Part shown: positions 1-8,214 of the stretch, piece by piece
Layout of the letters: every line of letters begins with the position of its first letter
Numbering within the stretch: position 1 is the first letter of the stretch
Assembly: GCA_963746465.1 (NCBI GenBank)
Contig: CAVVAY010000014.1
Span: forward strand, 19,654 to 83,653
DNA length: 64,000 nt
Direction of reading: 5' to 3'
Origin: CAVVAY01 sp963746465
Lineage (GTDB): Bacteria > Actinomycetota > Actinomycetes > JACCUZ01
The notes under the pieces: generated by a model
Told to the model about the DNA's origin: nothing
What the model saw: only the letters and a program-made list of their open reading frames with translations
Database searches by the model: none
Program-made: the position numbers and the translations under genes

Positions 1-785
1 AGGCGCGGGCCGAGGCGCTGCTGTGGCGCGGCGACCCGGACGCGGCGCTGGCCACGGTGGCCGAGCACGCCGGCACCGCGACCGACCGGCTGCTCGCCCT
101 GTCGGCACCGCTGGCCTGGCTCGGGTCCCGCGCCCTGGCCGACGTCGGTGATGCTCGGCGCCGGACCGGGTCAGGGGCTCCGGGCGGCGCCGGGTGGGAC
201 GAGACCGCAGCGGTCGTCGACCGGCTCGTCGAGAGCGCCTGCGGACCGGGCGCCCTTCCCGGTGCGCGGCCGCAGCCGGTGCGGGCGCTGTGCGCCGCCG
301 AGCGGTCCCGGCACACCGAGGGTTCCGGGGTGCCGTCGTGGCAGGAAGCGGTCCGTGCGCTGACCGGCGCCGAGCGGCCGTACCTGCTGGGCTACGCGCG
401 GTGGCGGCTCGCCCAGGCGCAGGTCGCCGAGCGGGACCTCGGCGGCGCCGCCGAGAGCCTGCGGCAGGCGGCCCAGGACGCCCGGCGGCTCGGAGCCGGA
501 CCGCTGCTCGCCGAGATCGAGGCCACGGCCCGGCGTACCCGCGTCGACCTGCGACCCCCGCAGCAGGTGGCTGCCGGGCCCGGTGGGCCGGCCGCCGCCC
601 TGACCGGCCGCGAACGGGAGATCCTGGGCCACCTGGCCGCCGGCCGGACGAACGGCGAGATCGCCAAGGCGCTCGTGATCAGCACCAAGACGGCCAGCGT
701 GCACGTGTCGAACATCCTGCGGAAGCTGGAGGTGTCGACCCGCTACGAGGCCGCCGAGATCGCGGAGCGCTACCCGCTCGAGTGA
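1..785 (+). CDS. LuxR-family transcriptional regulator, C-terminal part (5' end outside window)
   Basis: The reading frame is open from base 3, so the gene starts upstream of the window and only about 260 C-terminal residues are seen. The last ~65 residues form a GerE/LuxR helix-turn-helix: LTGREREILGHLAAGRTNGE followed by IAKAL, then the recognition helix region TKTASVHVSNILRKL. The preceding part is Ala/Arg/Leu-rich and helical, as in the TPR-like linker of large LAL-type LuxR regulators. This part is inference because the ATPase end is missing. The stop overlaps the end of the convergent acetyltransferase by 16 bp. Confidence 0.85.
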   Translation, partial: ARAEALLWRGDPDAALATVAEHAGTATDRLLALSAPLAWLGSRALADVGDARRRTGSGAPGGAGWDETAAVVDRLVESACGPGALPGARPQPVRALCAAERSRHTEGSGVPSWQEAVRALTGAERPYLLGYARWRLAQAQVAERDLGGAAESLRQAAQDARRLGAGPLLAEIEATARRTRVDLRPPQQVAAGPGGPAAALTGREREILGHLAAGRTNGEIAKALVISTKTASVHVSNILRKLEVSTRYEAAEIAERYPLE

Positions 786-1293
786 GCCGGACCGGCCCAG
801 CGCTGCTCGCCCTCGACCAGCTCTCCGGTCGGTTCGAGACCCAAGCCGCGGGCCACGGCCAGGGACGCCGCGTGGTCCGGGTGCACGTGCGCGACGAGTC
901 GGCGTACGCCGGAAACGGCGAGCCAGTCGGTCATGGCCGTGCTGGCCTCGCGGGCGAACCGCTGGCCCTGGTGCGCGGTGCCGACCACCCACGCGACCTC
1001 GGCGGTGTCGTCCACCACGGTCGCCTGCACGTAGCCGGCCGCTCGGCCGTCGTCGCGGCGGCGCAGCACCCAGTTGAACCACTCTGCCTCCCGTCGGAGG
1101 ACCGACCGGTGACCTGCCGCTCGTAGCGGGCAGTCAGCTCCTCGAGGCGCGCGGGCTCGCCGCCGGTGAACTCGTGCAGCCCGGTGTCGTCGAGCAGTGC
1201 CGCAAGCTCCGTTGCGTGCTCGACGCGCAGCGGCTCGAGCACCAGCCGGTCGGTGATGAGCTCCGCAGCAGTCGGCAGTGAGGACGCCGTCAT
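770..1293 (-). CDS. GNAT-family N-acetyltransferase, frameshifted as sequenced
   Basis: Two adjacent frames together give one RimJ/RimL-like acetyltransferase. The N-terminal half begins MTASSLPTAAELITDRLVLE at 1293. The C-terminal half, from EAEWFNWVLRR, carries the acetyl-CoA region VVGTAHQGQRFAREA and ends at 770. The break is at the GGG run read from 1092-1090. Restoring a single G (GGGG) gives the expected SSDGEAEWFNW joint, so one base is missing, either by mutation or in the sequence. The ATG overlaps the stop of the upstream membrane-protein gene (ATGA), indicating translational coupling. The substrate cannot be told. Confidence 0.75.
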
Positions 1294-1926
1294 CCGCTGC
1301 CGCAGGCCGGGAACTGGTCGGCGTACCCGCCGAGGTCGGCCAGGACCGCGACCCGCTGGGTCTGCGAGCCACCCTGCCTGTCCTGCACGGCCACATCGAC
1401 CTGCACCGGGTAGGGGGCAGGGCACTCGTCGACGCGCTGGAAGGAAAGCGACACCGGGATCCGGTCGGCGGGGTTCAGGGTCGTGCTCCAGTCGCCGCTC
1501 ACGGCGGCACCGCCACAGGTCTGCTCGGCCGGCACCCGGCCGCCGCGCGGTATGAGGCCACCGATCGGCAGGTGCGCAGACACCGACAGGACCGACACCG
1601 GTGCGGGGCTCTTGTTCTGCAGGCCGAAGACGAGCGTCATGCGGTTGCGGCCGAGAGTCAGGCAGGTCTCACCCACCAGTGCCATCGGACCCTGGAGCGG
1701 CGGGTAGCCGGTTGCGGCCGAGGCGGACGGGGACGCGCTGCTTCCTTGCCTGGCCCGGCTCCGGGGACTCGTCGGCCGGCCGCAGTGCCACGTACCCCGC
1801 CACGGTGACGGCGACGGCAACGGCGAGCACCGACAGCCAGCGTGGGAAGCGAACCGGGTCGCGCTCGGCGCCCGCGGCGAGCTCGTCCGCCTCATCGAGC
1901 TTTTCGGGGGGCACGTGCCGCGTCAT
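1290..1926 (-). CDS. Membrane-anchored protein of unknown function, frameshifted as sequenced
   Basis: The N-terminal frame starts MTRHVPPEKLDEADELAAGA and has one transmembrane segment (WLSVLAVAVAVTVAGYVAL, about residues 28-46). It then enters a Pro/Ser-rich linker where the frame is lost, at about 1735-1765. The extracytoplasmic C-terminal part continues in another frame (LVGETCLTLGRNRMTLVFGL to FPACGSG), so one extra base or two missing bases are needed to join them. The C-terminal part has a few cysteines and looks like a compact beta domain. I do not recognise a family. It is the first gene of a two-gene unit with the acetyltransferase. Confidence 0.6.
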
Positions 1927-2023
1927 CCTCGGGGTTCTCGTGGCGACGGCCGCACGGCGGTGCGACCGCGCCCAGGGTAGGCGACCCGTTCTCTGCGGTG
2001 CCGAGGTGCCGTACGGTGCGAAC

Positions 2024-2296
2024 ATGACCGCCGAGGAGGGCGAGCACCGGACGCCGGAGCGGGCCGAGACCCGCCCGGACAAGCCGCTGCCCGACGCCGC
2101 GCACCTGGACGAGGACGCCGAGGCGCTCGAGGACCCGGTCCACGCCGGAGACGCAATCCACCAGCAGGAGCAGCACGATCAGGCAGCAGCAGCGACCGTC
2201 GATCGGTTGACGGAGCGGACAGAGGAGAACCATTGCGCGGGGGAGGAGCGAGCAGGCGAGCAGCGATCGGCACCGGGCTCGCCCTCGTCCTGCTGA
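2024..2296 (+). CDS. Small acidic hydrophilic protein, hypothetical
   Basis: A 90-residue protein, MTAEEGEHRTPERAE onward, rich in Glu, Asp, His and Gln and without any membrane segment or recognisable domain. TACGGT lies 6 nt before the ATG, which fits a leaderless promoter, and the gene is divergent from the membrane protein at 1926. Its last ~64 bp overlap the hydrolase start in another frame, so the true 3' end is uncertain. It may mainly serve to couple translation of the hydrolase. I do not recognise it. Confidence 0.45.
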   Translation: MTAEEGEHRTPERAETRPDKPLPDAAHLDEDAEALEDPVHAGDAIHQQEQHDQAAAATVDRLTERTEENHCAGEERAGEQRSAPGSPSSC

Positions 2297-3141
2297 CCGC
2301 TTGCGACTTCGGCGGCGGGGCCGGGTCGGCCACCCCCGCGGACGACGGCCCTACCGCGTCCGGGGTCGCACTGCCGGCCGTGTCGATGGTCACGGTGCAG
2401 GGCAAGAAGCTCGCCACCCGGTGCGTCGGTGACAAGAAGTCGCCTTCGGTGCTCCTGGTGGCCGGCTTCGACACCGCCCTGGAAGACGCGTGGGACGACG
2501 TCCAGGCGCAGATCGGTGGCTTTTCGCGGGCCTGCGCCTACGACCGCCTCGGCGTCGGCGGCAGCGAGGCGCCGCCGCCACGGCAGGGCTTCACCCGGAT
2601 GGCCGACGACCTCGACGGCGTCATCGACGAGCTGGGGCTGCAGCGCCCGGTCGTGCTCGTCGCCCACAGCCTGGGCGGCATGGTGGCGGTGACGTGGGCA
2701 CAGGACCACGCCGACGACCTGGCCGGGCTGGTCCTCGTCGACGCGACACCACCGAGCTACGTGGACACCGCGCTGGACGTCCTGCCGACCGGCTCGGGCC
2801 GCGGCAGCGACGTCCGTCGCGACCTTCAGACGCTGCTGGTGCCCCGGCGCAACGCAGAGCACCTGGACGGCGAGGCCGCGTTCGCCGGCGCCGAAGAGTT
2901 CGGGCCGGTCGGCGACGTCCCGCTGGTCGCCCTGACCCACAGCATCAGCGAGTTCGGCGGCGACCTGCGGCCGCGCGACGCGGCCGCGCTGGACTCGGCC
3001 TGGACCGGCGGACAGCAGCAGTGGGCGGAGCTCTCGTCGCAGGGCAAGGTGCTGCGGGTCGACCGAGCCGGTCACTTCATCCAGCGGGACCAGCCGCAGG
3101 CCGTCATCGACGCTGTGCAGGAGGTCGTCGACGCCGGCTGA
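2233..3141 (+). CDS. Alpha/beta-hydrolase lipoprotein
   Basis: Starts at TTG 2233, preceded by a good AGGAGA ribosome site. A lipoprotein signal peptide ends at LVLLTAC, with the lipidated cysteine at residue 24, so the enzyme is anchored outside the membrane. The alpha/beta-hydrolase fold is shown by the oxyanion strand VLLVAGFDT, the nucleophile elbow VAHSLGGM (Ser146), a later Asp in LVLVDATPP and the C-terminal His in DRAGHFIQRDQP. At 302 residues it is normal for the family. The substrate is unknown; an esterase or lipase-like role is inferred. It converges on glpX with one base between the stop codons. Confidence 0.85.
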   Translation: MRGGGASRRAAIGTGLALVLLTACDFGGGAGSATPADDGPTASGVALPAVSMVTVQGKKLATRCVGDKKSPSVLLVAGFDTALEDAWDDVQAQIGGFSRACAYDRLGVGGSEAPPPRQGFTRMADDLDGVIDELGLQRPVVLVAHSLGGMVAVTWAQDHADDLAGLVLVDATPPSYVDTALDVLPTGSGRGSDVRRDLQTLLVPRRNAEHLDGEAAFAGAEEFGPVGDVPLVALTHSISEFGGDLRPRDAAALDSAWTGGQQQWAELSSQGKVLRVDRAGHFIQRDQPQAVIDAVQEVVDAG

Positions 3142-3142
3142 G

Positions 3143-4189
3143 TCAGCTGGTGCCCTCGAAGTCGATCGCGGAGTAGGCGCGCAGCTTGTCCAGGCGGTGC
3201 TCGCTGTCGACGATCCGGATCGTGCCGCTGCGCGAGCGCATCACGATGCTGTGGGTGCGCACCGTGCCGCCCCCGCCGTAGCGCACGCCCTTGAGCATCT
3301 CGCCGTCGGTGATGCCGGTCGCGACGAAGAACACGTCCTCGCCGCGCACCAGCTCGTCGGTCACCAGCACCCGGTCGAGGTCGTGACCGGCATCGAGCGC
3401 CTTCTGCTTCTCGTCGTCGTCGGCCGGCCAGAGCCGCCCCTGGATCACGCCGCCGAGGGTCTTGATCGCGCAGGCGGCGATGATGCCCTCGGGAGTGCCG
3501 CCGATGCCCACGAGCAGGTCGAGGCCGGTGCCCTCGCGGGCCGCCATGATGGCTCCGGCGACGTCGCCGTCGGTGATGAACTTGATCCGCGCGCCGGTGG
3601 AGCGCACGTCCTCGACCATCTGCGCGTGCCGCGGGCGGTCCAGGATCACGACGGTGACGTCGGACGGCGACTCGCGCTTGGCCTTGGCCACCCGCCGGAC
3701 GTTCTCGGCGACCGGCAGCCGGATGTCGACGACGTCAGCGGCCTCGGGGCCGGTGGCGAGCTTTTCCATGTAGAACACCGCGGACGGGTCGAACATCGAG
3801 CCGCGCGGCGAGACGGCCATCACCGACAGCGCGTTGCCCATGCCGAGCGCGGTGAGGCGGGTGCCGTCGATCGGGTCGACCGCGACGTCGCACTCGGGAC
3901 CCTCTCCGTCACCGACGTGCTCGCCGTTGAACAGCATCGGCGCCTCGTCCTTCTCGCCCTCACCGATCACCACGACGCCGTTCATGCTCACCGTGTGGAT
4001 CAGTTGCCGCATGGCGTTGACCGCTGCGCCGTCCGCGCCGTTCTTGTCGCCGCGACCCACCCAGCGGCCGGCGGCCATCGCCGCCGCCTCGGTGACGCGC
4101 ACCAGCTCGAGGGCCAGGTTGCGGTCCGGCACCTCGACCGGCGTCGCCAGCGACTCGGAGGCGGTGGTGGGATCGGGCGTCTCGGTCAT
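3143..4189 (-). CDS. glpX: Fructose-1,6-bisphosphatase class II (GlpX)
   Basis: Hydrolyses fructose 1,6-bisphosphate to fructose 6-phosphate in gluconeogenesis. It is the only FBPase type in most actinobacteria. The 348-residue protein shows the class II metal and substrate signatures: GEGEKDEAPML, DVAVDPIDGTRL, GIGGTPEGIIAA and ATGITDGEMLKGV. The start ATG at 4189 is preceded by GAGGGAG. Much longer readings of the frame upstream have no homology and overlap the divergent Mop regulator. TACGAT upstream (around 4233) is a possible -10 box. Confidence 0.95.
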   Translation of the reverse strand: MTETPDPTTASESLATPVEVPDRNLALELVRVTEAAAMAAGRWVGRGDKNGADGAAVNAMRQLIHTVSMNGVVVIGEGEKDEAPMLFNGEHVGDGEGPECDVAVDPIDGTRLTALGMGNALSVMAVSPRGSMFDPSAVFYMEKLATGPEAADVVDIRLPVAENVRRVAKAKRESPSDVTVVILDRPRHAQMVEDVRSTGARIKFITDGDVAGAIMAAREGTGLDLLVGIGGTPEGIIAACAIKTLGGVIQGRLWPADDDEKQKALDAGHDLDRVLVTDELVRGEDVFFVATGITDGEMLKGVRYGGGGTVRTHSIVMRSRSGTIRIVDSEHRLDKLRAYSAIDFEGTS

Positions 4190-4310
4190 CGTGCGCGGGC
4201 TCCCTCGTCGGTGCGTCGTGCCCGCGATCGTATCGGCGGACGAGGGACCCGTAGATGCGGCGGTGGTCAGGCGTTGTCTAGCCGCAGGTGCGGCGATAGG
4301 GTCGGTCGTC

Positions 4311-4712
4311 GTGACCGTGCTCAAGATCTCTGAAGCAGCCGAGCTGCTCGGCGTCAGCGAGGACACCGTCCGGCGCTGGGCAGAGGCCGGGCGGCTGGAG
4401 ACGACCCGGCTACCGTCCGGCCGCCAGGGGATCGACGGCCGGGTGCTGGCGGCCGCCGCCCAGTCGCTGGCCGACACCCACGAAACGCCCGCGGTCATCG
4501 CGCAGTCGGCGCGCAACCGGTTCCGCGGCATCGTCACCAAGGTCACCCGGGACACCGTGATGGCCCAGGTCGAGCTGCAGGCCGGCCCGCACCGCGTGGT
4601 GTCGCTGATGAGCCGGGAGGCGGCCGACGAGCTCGGCCTCGAGCCCGGTGTCGTGGCGGTGGCCGCCGTGAAGTCCACCAACGTCGTCGTCGAGATCCCG
4701 GAGACCCGGTGA
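4311..4712 (+). CDS. Molybdenum-pterin-binding (Mop/TOBE) DNA-binding regulator
   Basis: The 133-residue protein has an N-terminal excisionase/MerR-like winged helix (LKISEAAELLGVSEDTVRRW, then a basic GR-rich turn) and a C-terminal Mop/TOBE domain (RNRFRGIVTKVTRDTVMAQV). The TOBE domain binds molybdate or tungstate in related proteins. Its stop overlaps the GTG of modA (GTGA), so it heads the molybdate uptake operon and probably reports molybdate to it. GTG 4311 was chosen because TAGGGT sits 8 nt upstream, a leaderless promoter pattern, and earlier codons have no homology. Confidence 0.85.
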   Translation: MTVLKISEAAELLGVSEDTVRRWAEAGRLETTRLPSGRQGIDGRVLAAAAQSLADTHETPAVIAQSARNRFRGIVTKVTRDTVMAQVELQAGPHRVVSLMSREAADELGLEPGVVAVAAVKSTNVVVEIPETR

Positions 4713-5488
4713 AGTCGCTGTCCCGTCGGACGTCGGTCGCTCTCCTCGTGCCGCTGCTCGTGCTGGCCGGCTGCGGAGGCGGTGGCGGGGGTGACTCATC
4801 GACGTCGAAGATCTCCGGCAAGGTCGTCGTGCTCGCGGCGTCGTCGCTGACCGAGACGTTCACCGAGCTCGGTGACGCCTTCGAGGCCCAACATCCCGGC
4901 AGCACCGTGACGTTCAGCTTCGCGGCGAGCTCCGAGCTGGCGACCCAGATCGAGCAGGGCGCACCGGCCGACGTCTTCGCCTCTGCCAGCCCGACGACCA
5001 TGGCGCTGGTGTCCGACGCCGGTGACACTGCGGACGAGCCGGTCACCTTCGTCCGCAACACCCTCGAGATCGCAGTGCCGGCCGGGAACCCGGCGAAGAT
5101 CACCGGGCTGTCCGACTTCTCCAGAGGAGACCTTGTCATCGCCCTGTGCGCCCCCGAGGTCCCGTGCGGCGTTGCCGCGCAGAAGGTCTTCGCTGCGGCG
5201 AACCTGACGCCGAAGCCGGACACCCTGGAGGCGGACGTGAAGGCGACCTTGTCGAAGGTCACCCTCGGAGAGGTCGACGCGGCGCTGGTCTACAAGACCG
5301 ACGTGCTCGCGGCCGGCGACAAGGTCGAGGGCATCGACTTCCCGGAGGCGGCCGACGCCGTCAACGACTACCCGATCGCCGTGCTCGCCGACGCGCCGAA
5401 CCCGAAGGCAGCGCAGGCGTTCCTCGACCTGGTGCAGTCGGCGGCCGGCAACAAGGTGCTCGCCGAGGCCGGCTTCGAGGTGCCGTGA
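4709..5488 (+). CDS. modA: Molybdate ABC transporter substrate-binding lipoprotein ModA
   Basis: Extracytoplasmic receptor that captures molybdate and hands it to ModB. The signal peptide ends at the lipobox LVLAGC (Cys22), followed by a Gly/Ser tether. The mature part starts VVVLAASSLTETFTELGDAF, the conserved ModA beginning with the oxyanion-binding serines. It also contains FSFAASSELATQIEQGAPAD and the late YKTDV segment typical of the family. Length is 259 residues. It overlaps the upstream regulator by four bases and the downstream modB by four, so all four genes are likely co-translated. Confidence 0.95.
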   Translation: MKSLSRRTSVALLVPLLVLAGCGGGGGGDSSTSKISGKVVVLAASSLTETFTELGDAFEAQHPGSTVTFSFAASSELATQIEQGAPADVFASASPTTMALVSDAGDTADEPVTFVRNTLEIAVPAGNPAKITGLSDFSRGDLVIALCAPEVPCGVAAQKVFAAANLTPKPDTLEADVKATLSKVTLGEVDAALVYKTDVLAAGDKVEGIDFPEAADAVNDYPIAVLADAPNPKAAQAFLDLVQSAAGNKVLAEAGFEVP

Positions 5489-6309
5489 GCCCCGGCACCG
5501 GTGCGGTCACCCGCCGCCCCCGGCGTACCACCGGGCTTCCGGCAGCGCTGGTGCCGCTGGCCGCGCTGGCGATGCTGTTCCTGGTGGTCCCGGTCATCGG
5601 GCTGGTCGTCCGTACGCCGTGGACGACGCTGGGTGACGTGCTCACCCGGTCCGGGTCGCTGACCGCGCTGCGGCTGTCGCTGGTGTGCGCGACCTCGGCC
5701 ACCGTTCTGTGCCTGGTCCTGGGAGTGCCGCTCGCCTGGGTCCTGGCGCGCGGCGACTTCCCCGGTCGCAGCGTGCTGCGCGCCCTCGTCCTGGTGCCGC
5801 TCGTGCTGCCGCCGGTGGTCGGCGGCGTTGCCCTGTTCGCCGCCCTCGGCCGCAAGGGACTGGTAGGCCGTCCGCTGGACGAGGCGTTCGGCATCACGCT
5901 GCCGTTCACAACGGCGGCGGTGGTGGTGGCCGAGGCGTTCGTGGCCATGCCGTTCCTGGTCATCGCCGTCGAAGGTGCTCTGCGCGGTTCGGACCGGCGG
6001 TACGACGAGGCAGCCGCCACCCTCGGCGCCTCCCGCTGGTACACCTTCCGCCGGGTCACCCTTCCGCTCGTCGCGCCGGGTGTGGCAGCGGGGGCAGTGC
6101 TCTGCTGGGCCCGGGCGCTGGGGGAGTTCGGCGCGACCATCACCTTCGCCGGCAACTTTCCCGGCACGACCCGGACCATGCCGGTCGAGGTCTACGTGAC
6201 GTTGCAGCAGGACCCGGCGGCAGCGGTGGCGCTCTCGCTGGTGCTGCTGCTCGTGTCGGTCGGTGTGCTCGCAGGGTTGCGGGACCGATGGTTGACCGCC
6301 ACCGCGTGA
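5485..6309 (+). CDS. modB: Molybdate ABC transporter permease ModB
   Basis: The 274-residue inner-membrane permease has about six hydrophobic helices, beginning with LVPLAALAMLFLVVPVIGLV. It carries the EAA loop that docks to the ATPase: EAAATLGASRWYTFRRVTLP followed by ARALGEFGATITFAGN, which is diagnostic of ModB/CysW-type permeases. The start is GTG 5485 inside the modA stop (GTGA). The stop in turn overlaps the GTG of modC. Confidence 0.95.
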   Translation: MSPGTGAVTRRPRRTTGLPAALVPLAALAMLFLVVPVIGLVVRTPWTTLGDVLTRSGSLTALRLSLVCATSATVLCLVLGVPLAWVLARGDFPGRSVLRALVLVPLVLPPVVGGVALFAALGRKGLVGRPLDEAFGITLPFTTAAVVVAEAFVAMPFLVIAVEGALRGSDRRYDEAAATLGASRWYTFRRVTLPLVAPGVAAGAVLCWARALGEFGATITFAGNFPGTTRTMPVEVYVTLQQDPAAAVALSLVLLLVSVGVLAGLRDRWLTATA

Positions 6310-7367
6310 GTCACGCCCAGCTCGAGGCCGAGCTTCGGGTGCGCCGCGGCACGTTCGACCTCGACCTCGCGATCACTGTGCAGTCCGGTGAGGTGGTGGC
6401 GCTGCTCGGTCCGAACGGGGCCGGCAAGAGCACCGCGCTGCGGCTGCTGGCCGGGCTGCTGGCGCTCGACGACGGGCTGGTCCGGCTGGGCGGCCGCGTG
6501 GTCGAGGACACGGCGGCCCGGGTCCGGGTGCCACCCGAGCAGCGGGAGATCGGTGTCGTCTTCCAGGACTACCTGCTCTTCCCGCACCTGACGGCACGCG
6601 AGAACGTGGCGTTCGGGCTGCGGGCCCGCGGGGTCCCGCGAGCCGAGGCGCGGGCACGGGCCGACGCCTGGCTGGAGCGGGTCGGGCTCGCCGGGTACGC
6701 CGGGCAGCGGCCGGGCCGGCTCTCCGGCGGGCAGGGGCAACGGGTCGCCCTCGCGCGGGCGCTCGCAGCCGACCCTCGGCTGCTGCTGCTGGACGAGCCT
6801 CTCGCGGCTCTGGATGCCGGCACCCGGCTCGAGGTGCGCGCCGACCTGCGCCGGCACCTCGCCGGCTACGACGGCGCAGCTGTGGTCGTGACCCACGACG
6901 CGCTCGACGCGATGGTGCTGGCCGACCGGCTGGTCGTGCTGGAGGCCGGCCGGGTGGTGCAGCAGGGGACGCCGCGGGAGATCGCCGCGCACCCGCGGAC
7001 CGACTACGTCGCGCGTCTGGTCGGGCTGAACCTTCTTCGTGGTCGGGCCGTGGACGGCAGGGTCGACCTGTCCGGCGGCCCGACCGTGACCTCGGCCGGC
7101 CACGCCGAGGGTGACGTGTTCGTGTCGTTCCCGCCCACCGCGGTGGCGTTGCACCGGCGCAAGCCCGAGGGCAGCTCCCGCAACTGCTGGCCGGGGCGGG
7201 TGGCCTCGGTCGAGTCGCACGGCGACACGGTGCGAGTGGCGCTGGAGGGCACGGTGCCACTCGTCGCGGAGGTCACCCCGCTGGCCGTCGCCGACCTCGG
7301 GCTGCGGCCGGGGTCGGAGGTCTGGGCCACGGTCAAGGCGACCGAGACGACGGTGTACCCCGCCTGA
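6306..7367 (+). CDS. modC: Molybdate ABC transporter ATP-binding protein ModC
   Basis: ATPase of the molybdate importer. It has Walker A GPNGAGKST (about residue 38), the Q-loop VFQDYLLFPHL, signature LSGGQGQRVALARAL, Walker B LLLLDEPLAALD and the switch histidine VVVTHD. The C-terminal ~100 residues form a TOBE/Mop domain (WPGRVASVESHGDTVRVALE), which in ModC binds molybdate and can inhibit transport. At 353 residues it is the usual size. The GTG start overlaps the modB stop. It is the last gene of the operon. Confidence 0.95.
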   Translation: MSHAQLEAELRVRRGTFDLDLAITVQSGEVVALLGPNGAGKSTALRLLAGLLALDDGLVRLGGRVVEDTAARVRVPPEQREIGVVFQDYLLFPHLTARENVAFGLRARGVPRAEARARADAWLERVGLAGYAGQRPGRLSGGQGQRVALARALAADPRLLLLDEPLAALDAGTRLEVRADLRRHLAGYDGAAVVVTHDALDAMVLADRLVVLEAGRVVQQGTPREIAAHPRTDYVARLVGLNLLRGRAVDGRVDLSGGPTVTSAGHAEGDVFVSFPPTAVALHRRKPEGSSRNCWPGRVASVESHGDTVRVALEGTVPLVAEVTPLAVADLGLRPGSEVWATVKATETTVYPA

Positions 7368-7401
7368 CCGCGGGCCCCGCCAGGTCGGGGAGGATGGCCG
7401 G

Positions 7402-7977
7402 GTGAGCGACCAGCAGCCGGTGACCGCGACGGCCCCGGCGCCCGGACCGGCCACTCCGCGCCGGCGCGGGCGGGAGACCGCCGCCGACATGGTGCGCTCG
7501 CTGCTGGTGGTCCTCGTCCTCGTCTTCGTGGTGGTGGCGCTGAACGCCCGGCCGGAACCCGACCAGAAGGTGCGGCGGTTCGACTACACCGCAGTGCTGG
7601 CCCAGGCCCGCGACCAGGCGCCGTACGACGTCCTGGCACCGGTCGGTCTGCCGCGCGCCTGGCGCGCCACCAGCGCCCGCACCGGGCGCGCCGGCGATGC
7701 CGTCACCTGGCACGTCGGCTTCGTCACACCCGCGGACGACTACGCCGCCCTCGAGCAGAGCGACGGTGACCCGGAGGGCTTTCTCGACCACGTCGTCGGC
7801 GCCGCCGACGCCGCCGGCACAGTTCAGATCGGCGATGCGTCGTGGCGCCGGCTGGAGGGCGGCGAGCACGAGCGGCGAGCACTGGTGCTCGACGCGGAGC
7901 CGGTCACCACAGTGGTCGCCGGCAGCGCGTCCTGGCGTGAGCTGCGCGCGCTCGCCGCCGCACTGCCGACCCGCTAG
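7402..7977 (+). CDS. DUF4245 family membrane-anchored protein
   Basis: The 191-residue protein has a Pro/Ala-rich cytoplasmic N-terminus, one transmembrane helix (LLVVLVLVFVVVALNA, about residues 35-50) and an extracytoplasmic domain starting at YTAVLAQARDQAPYDVLAP. This is the pattern of the actinobacterial DUF4245 family, commonly found beside exonuclease VII and glpX genes as here. Function is unknown. Its stop overlaps the stop of the convergent xseB by three bases. Confidence 0.85.
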   Translation: MSDQQPVTATAPAPGPATPRRRGRETAADMVRSLLVVLVLVFVVVALNARPEPDQKVRRFDYTAVLAQARDQAPYDVLAPVGLPRAWRATSARTGRAGDAVTWHVGFVTPADDYAALEQSDGDPEGFLDHVVGAADAAGTVQIGDASWRRLEGGEHERRALVLDAEPVTTVVAGSASWRELRALAAALPTR

Positions 7978-8213
7978 GAGGACGCGGCCGACCCACCGCG
8001 GTCGCGGGCGACGGCCTCGTCCAGCTTGGCGCGGGCGCCGTCCAGCCACTCCTGGCAGATCGCGGCGAGCGTCTCGCCCCGCTCCCACAGCGCAAGCGAC
8101 TCCTCGAGGGTCGCGGCGCCCGTCTCCAGGCGGCGCACCACGTCGACGAGCTCCTCGCGGGCCTGCTCGTACGTCGGTCGGGCGTCGGTCGTCTCGTCGG
8201 GCACGGCGGCCAC
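7974..8213 (-). CDS. xseB: Exodeoxyribonuclease VII small subunit XseB
   Basis: The 79-residue helical subunit of exonuclease VII shows YEQAREELVDVVRRLETGAA and the conserved LEESLALWERGETLA segment. It binds XseA to form the nuclease that degrades single-stranded DNA from both ends. It lies 1 bp after the xseA stop on the same strand. The chosen GTG start (MAAVPDETT) could instead be the second GTG four codons later. Confidence 0.92.
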   Translation of the reverse strand: MAAVPDETTDARPTYEQAREELVDVVRRLETGAATLEESLALWERGETLAAICQEWLDGARAKLDEAVARDRGGSAASS

Positions 8214-8214
8214 C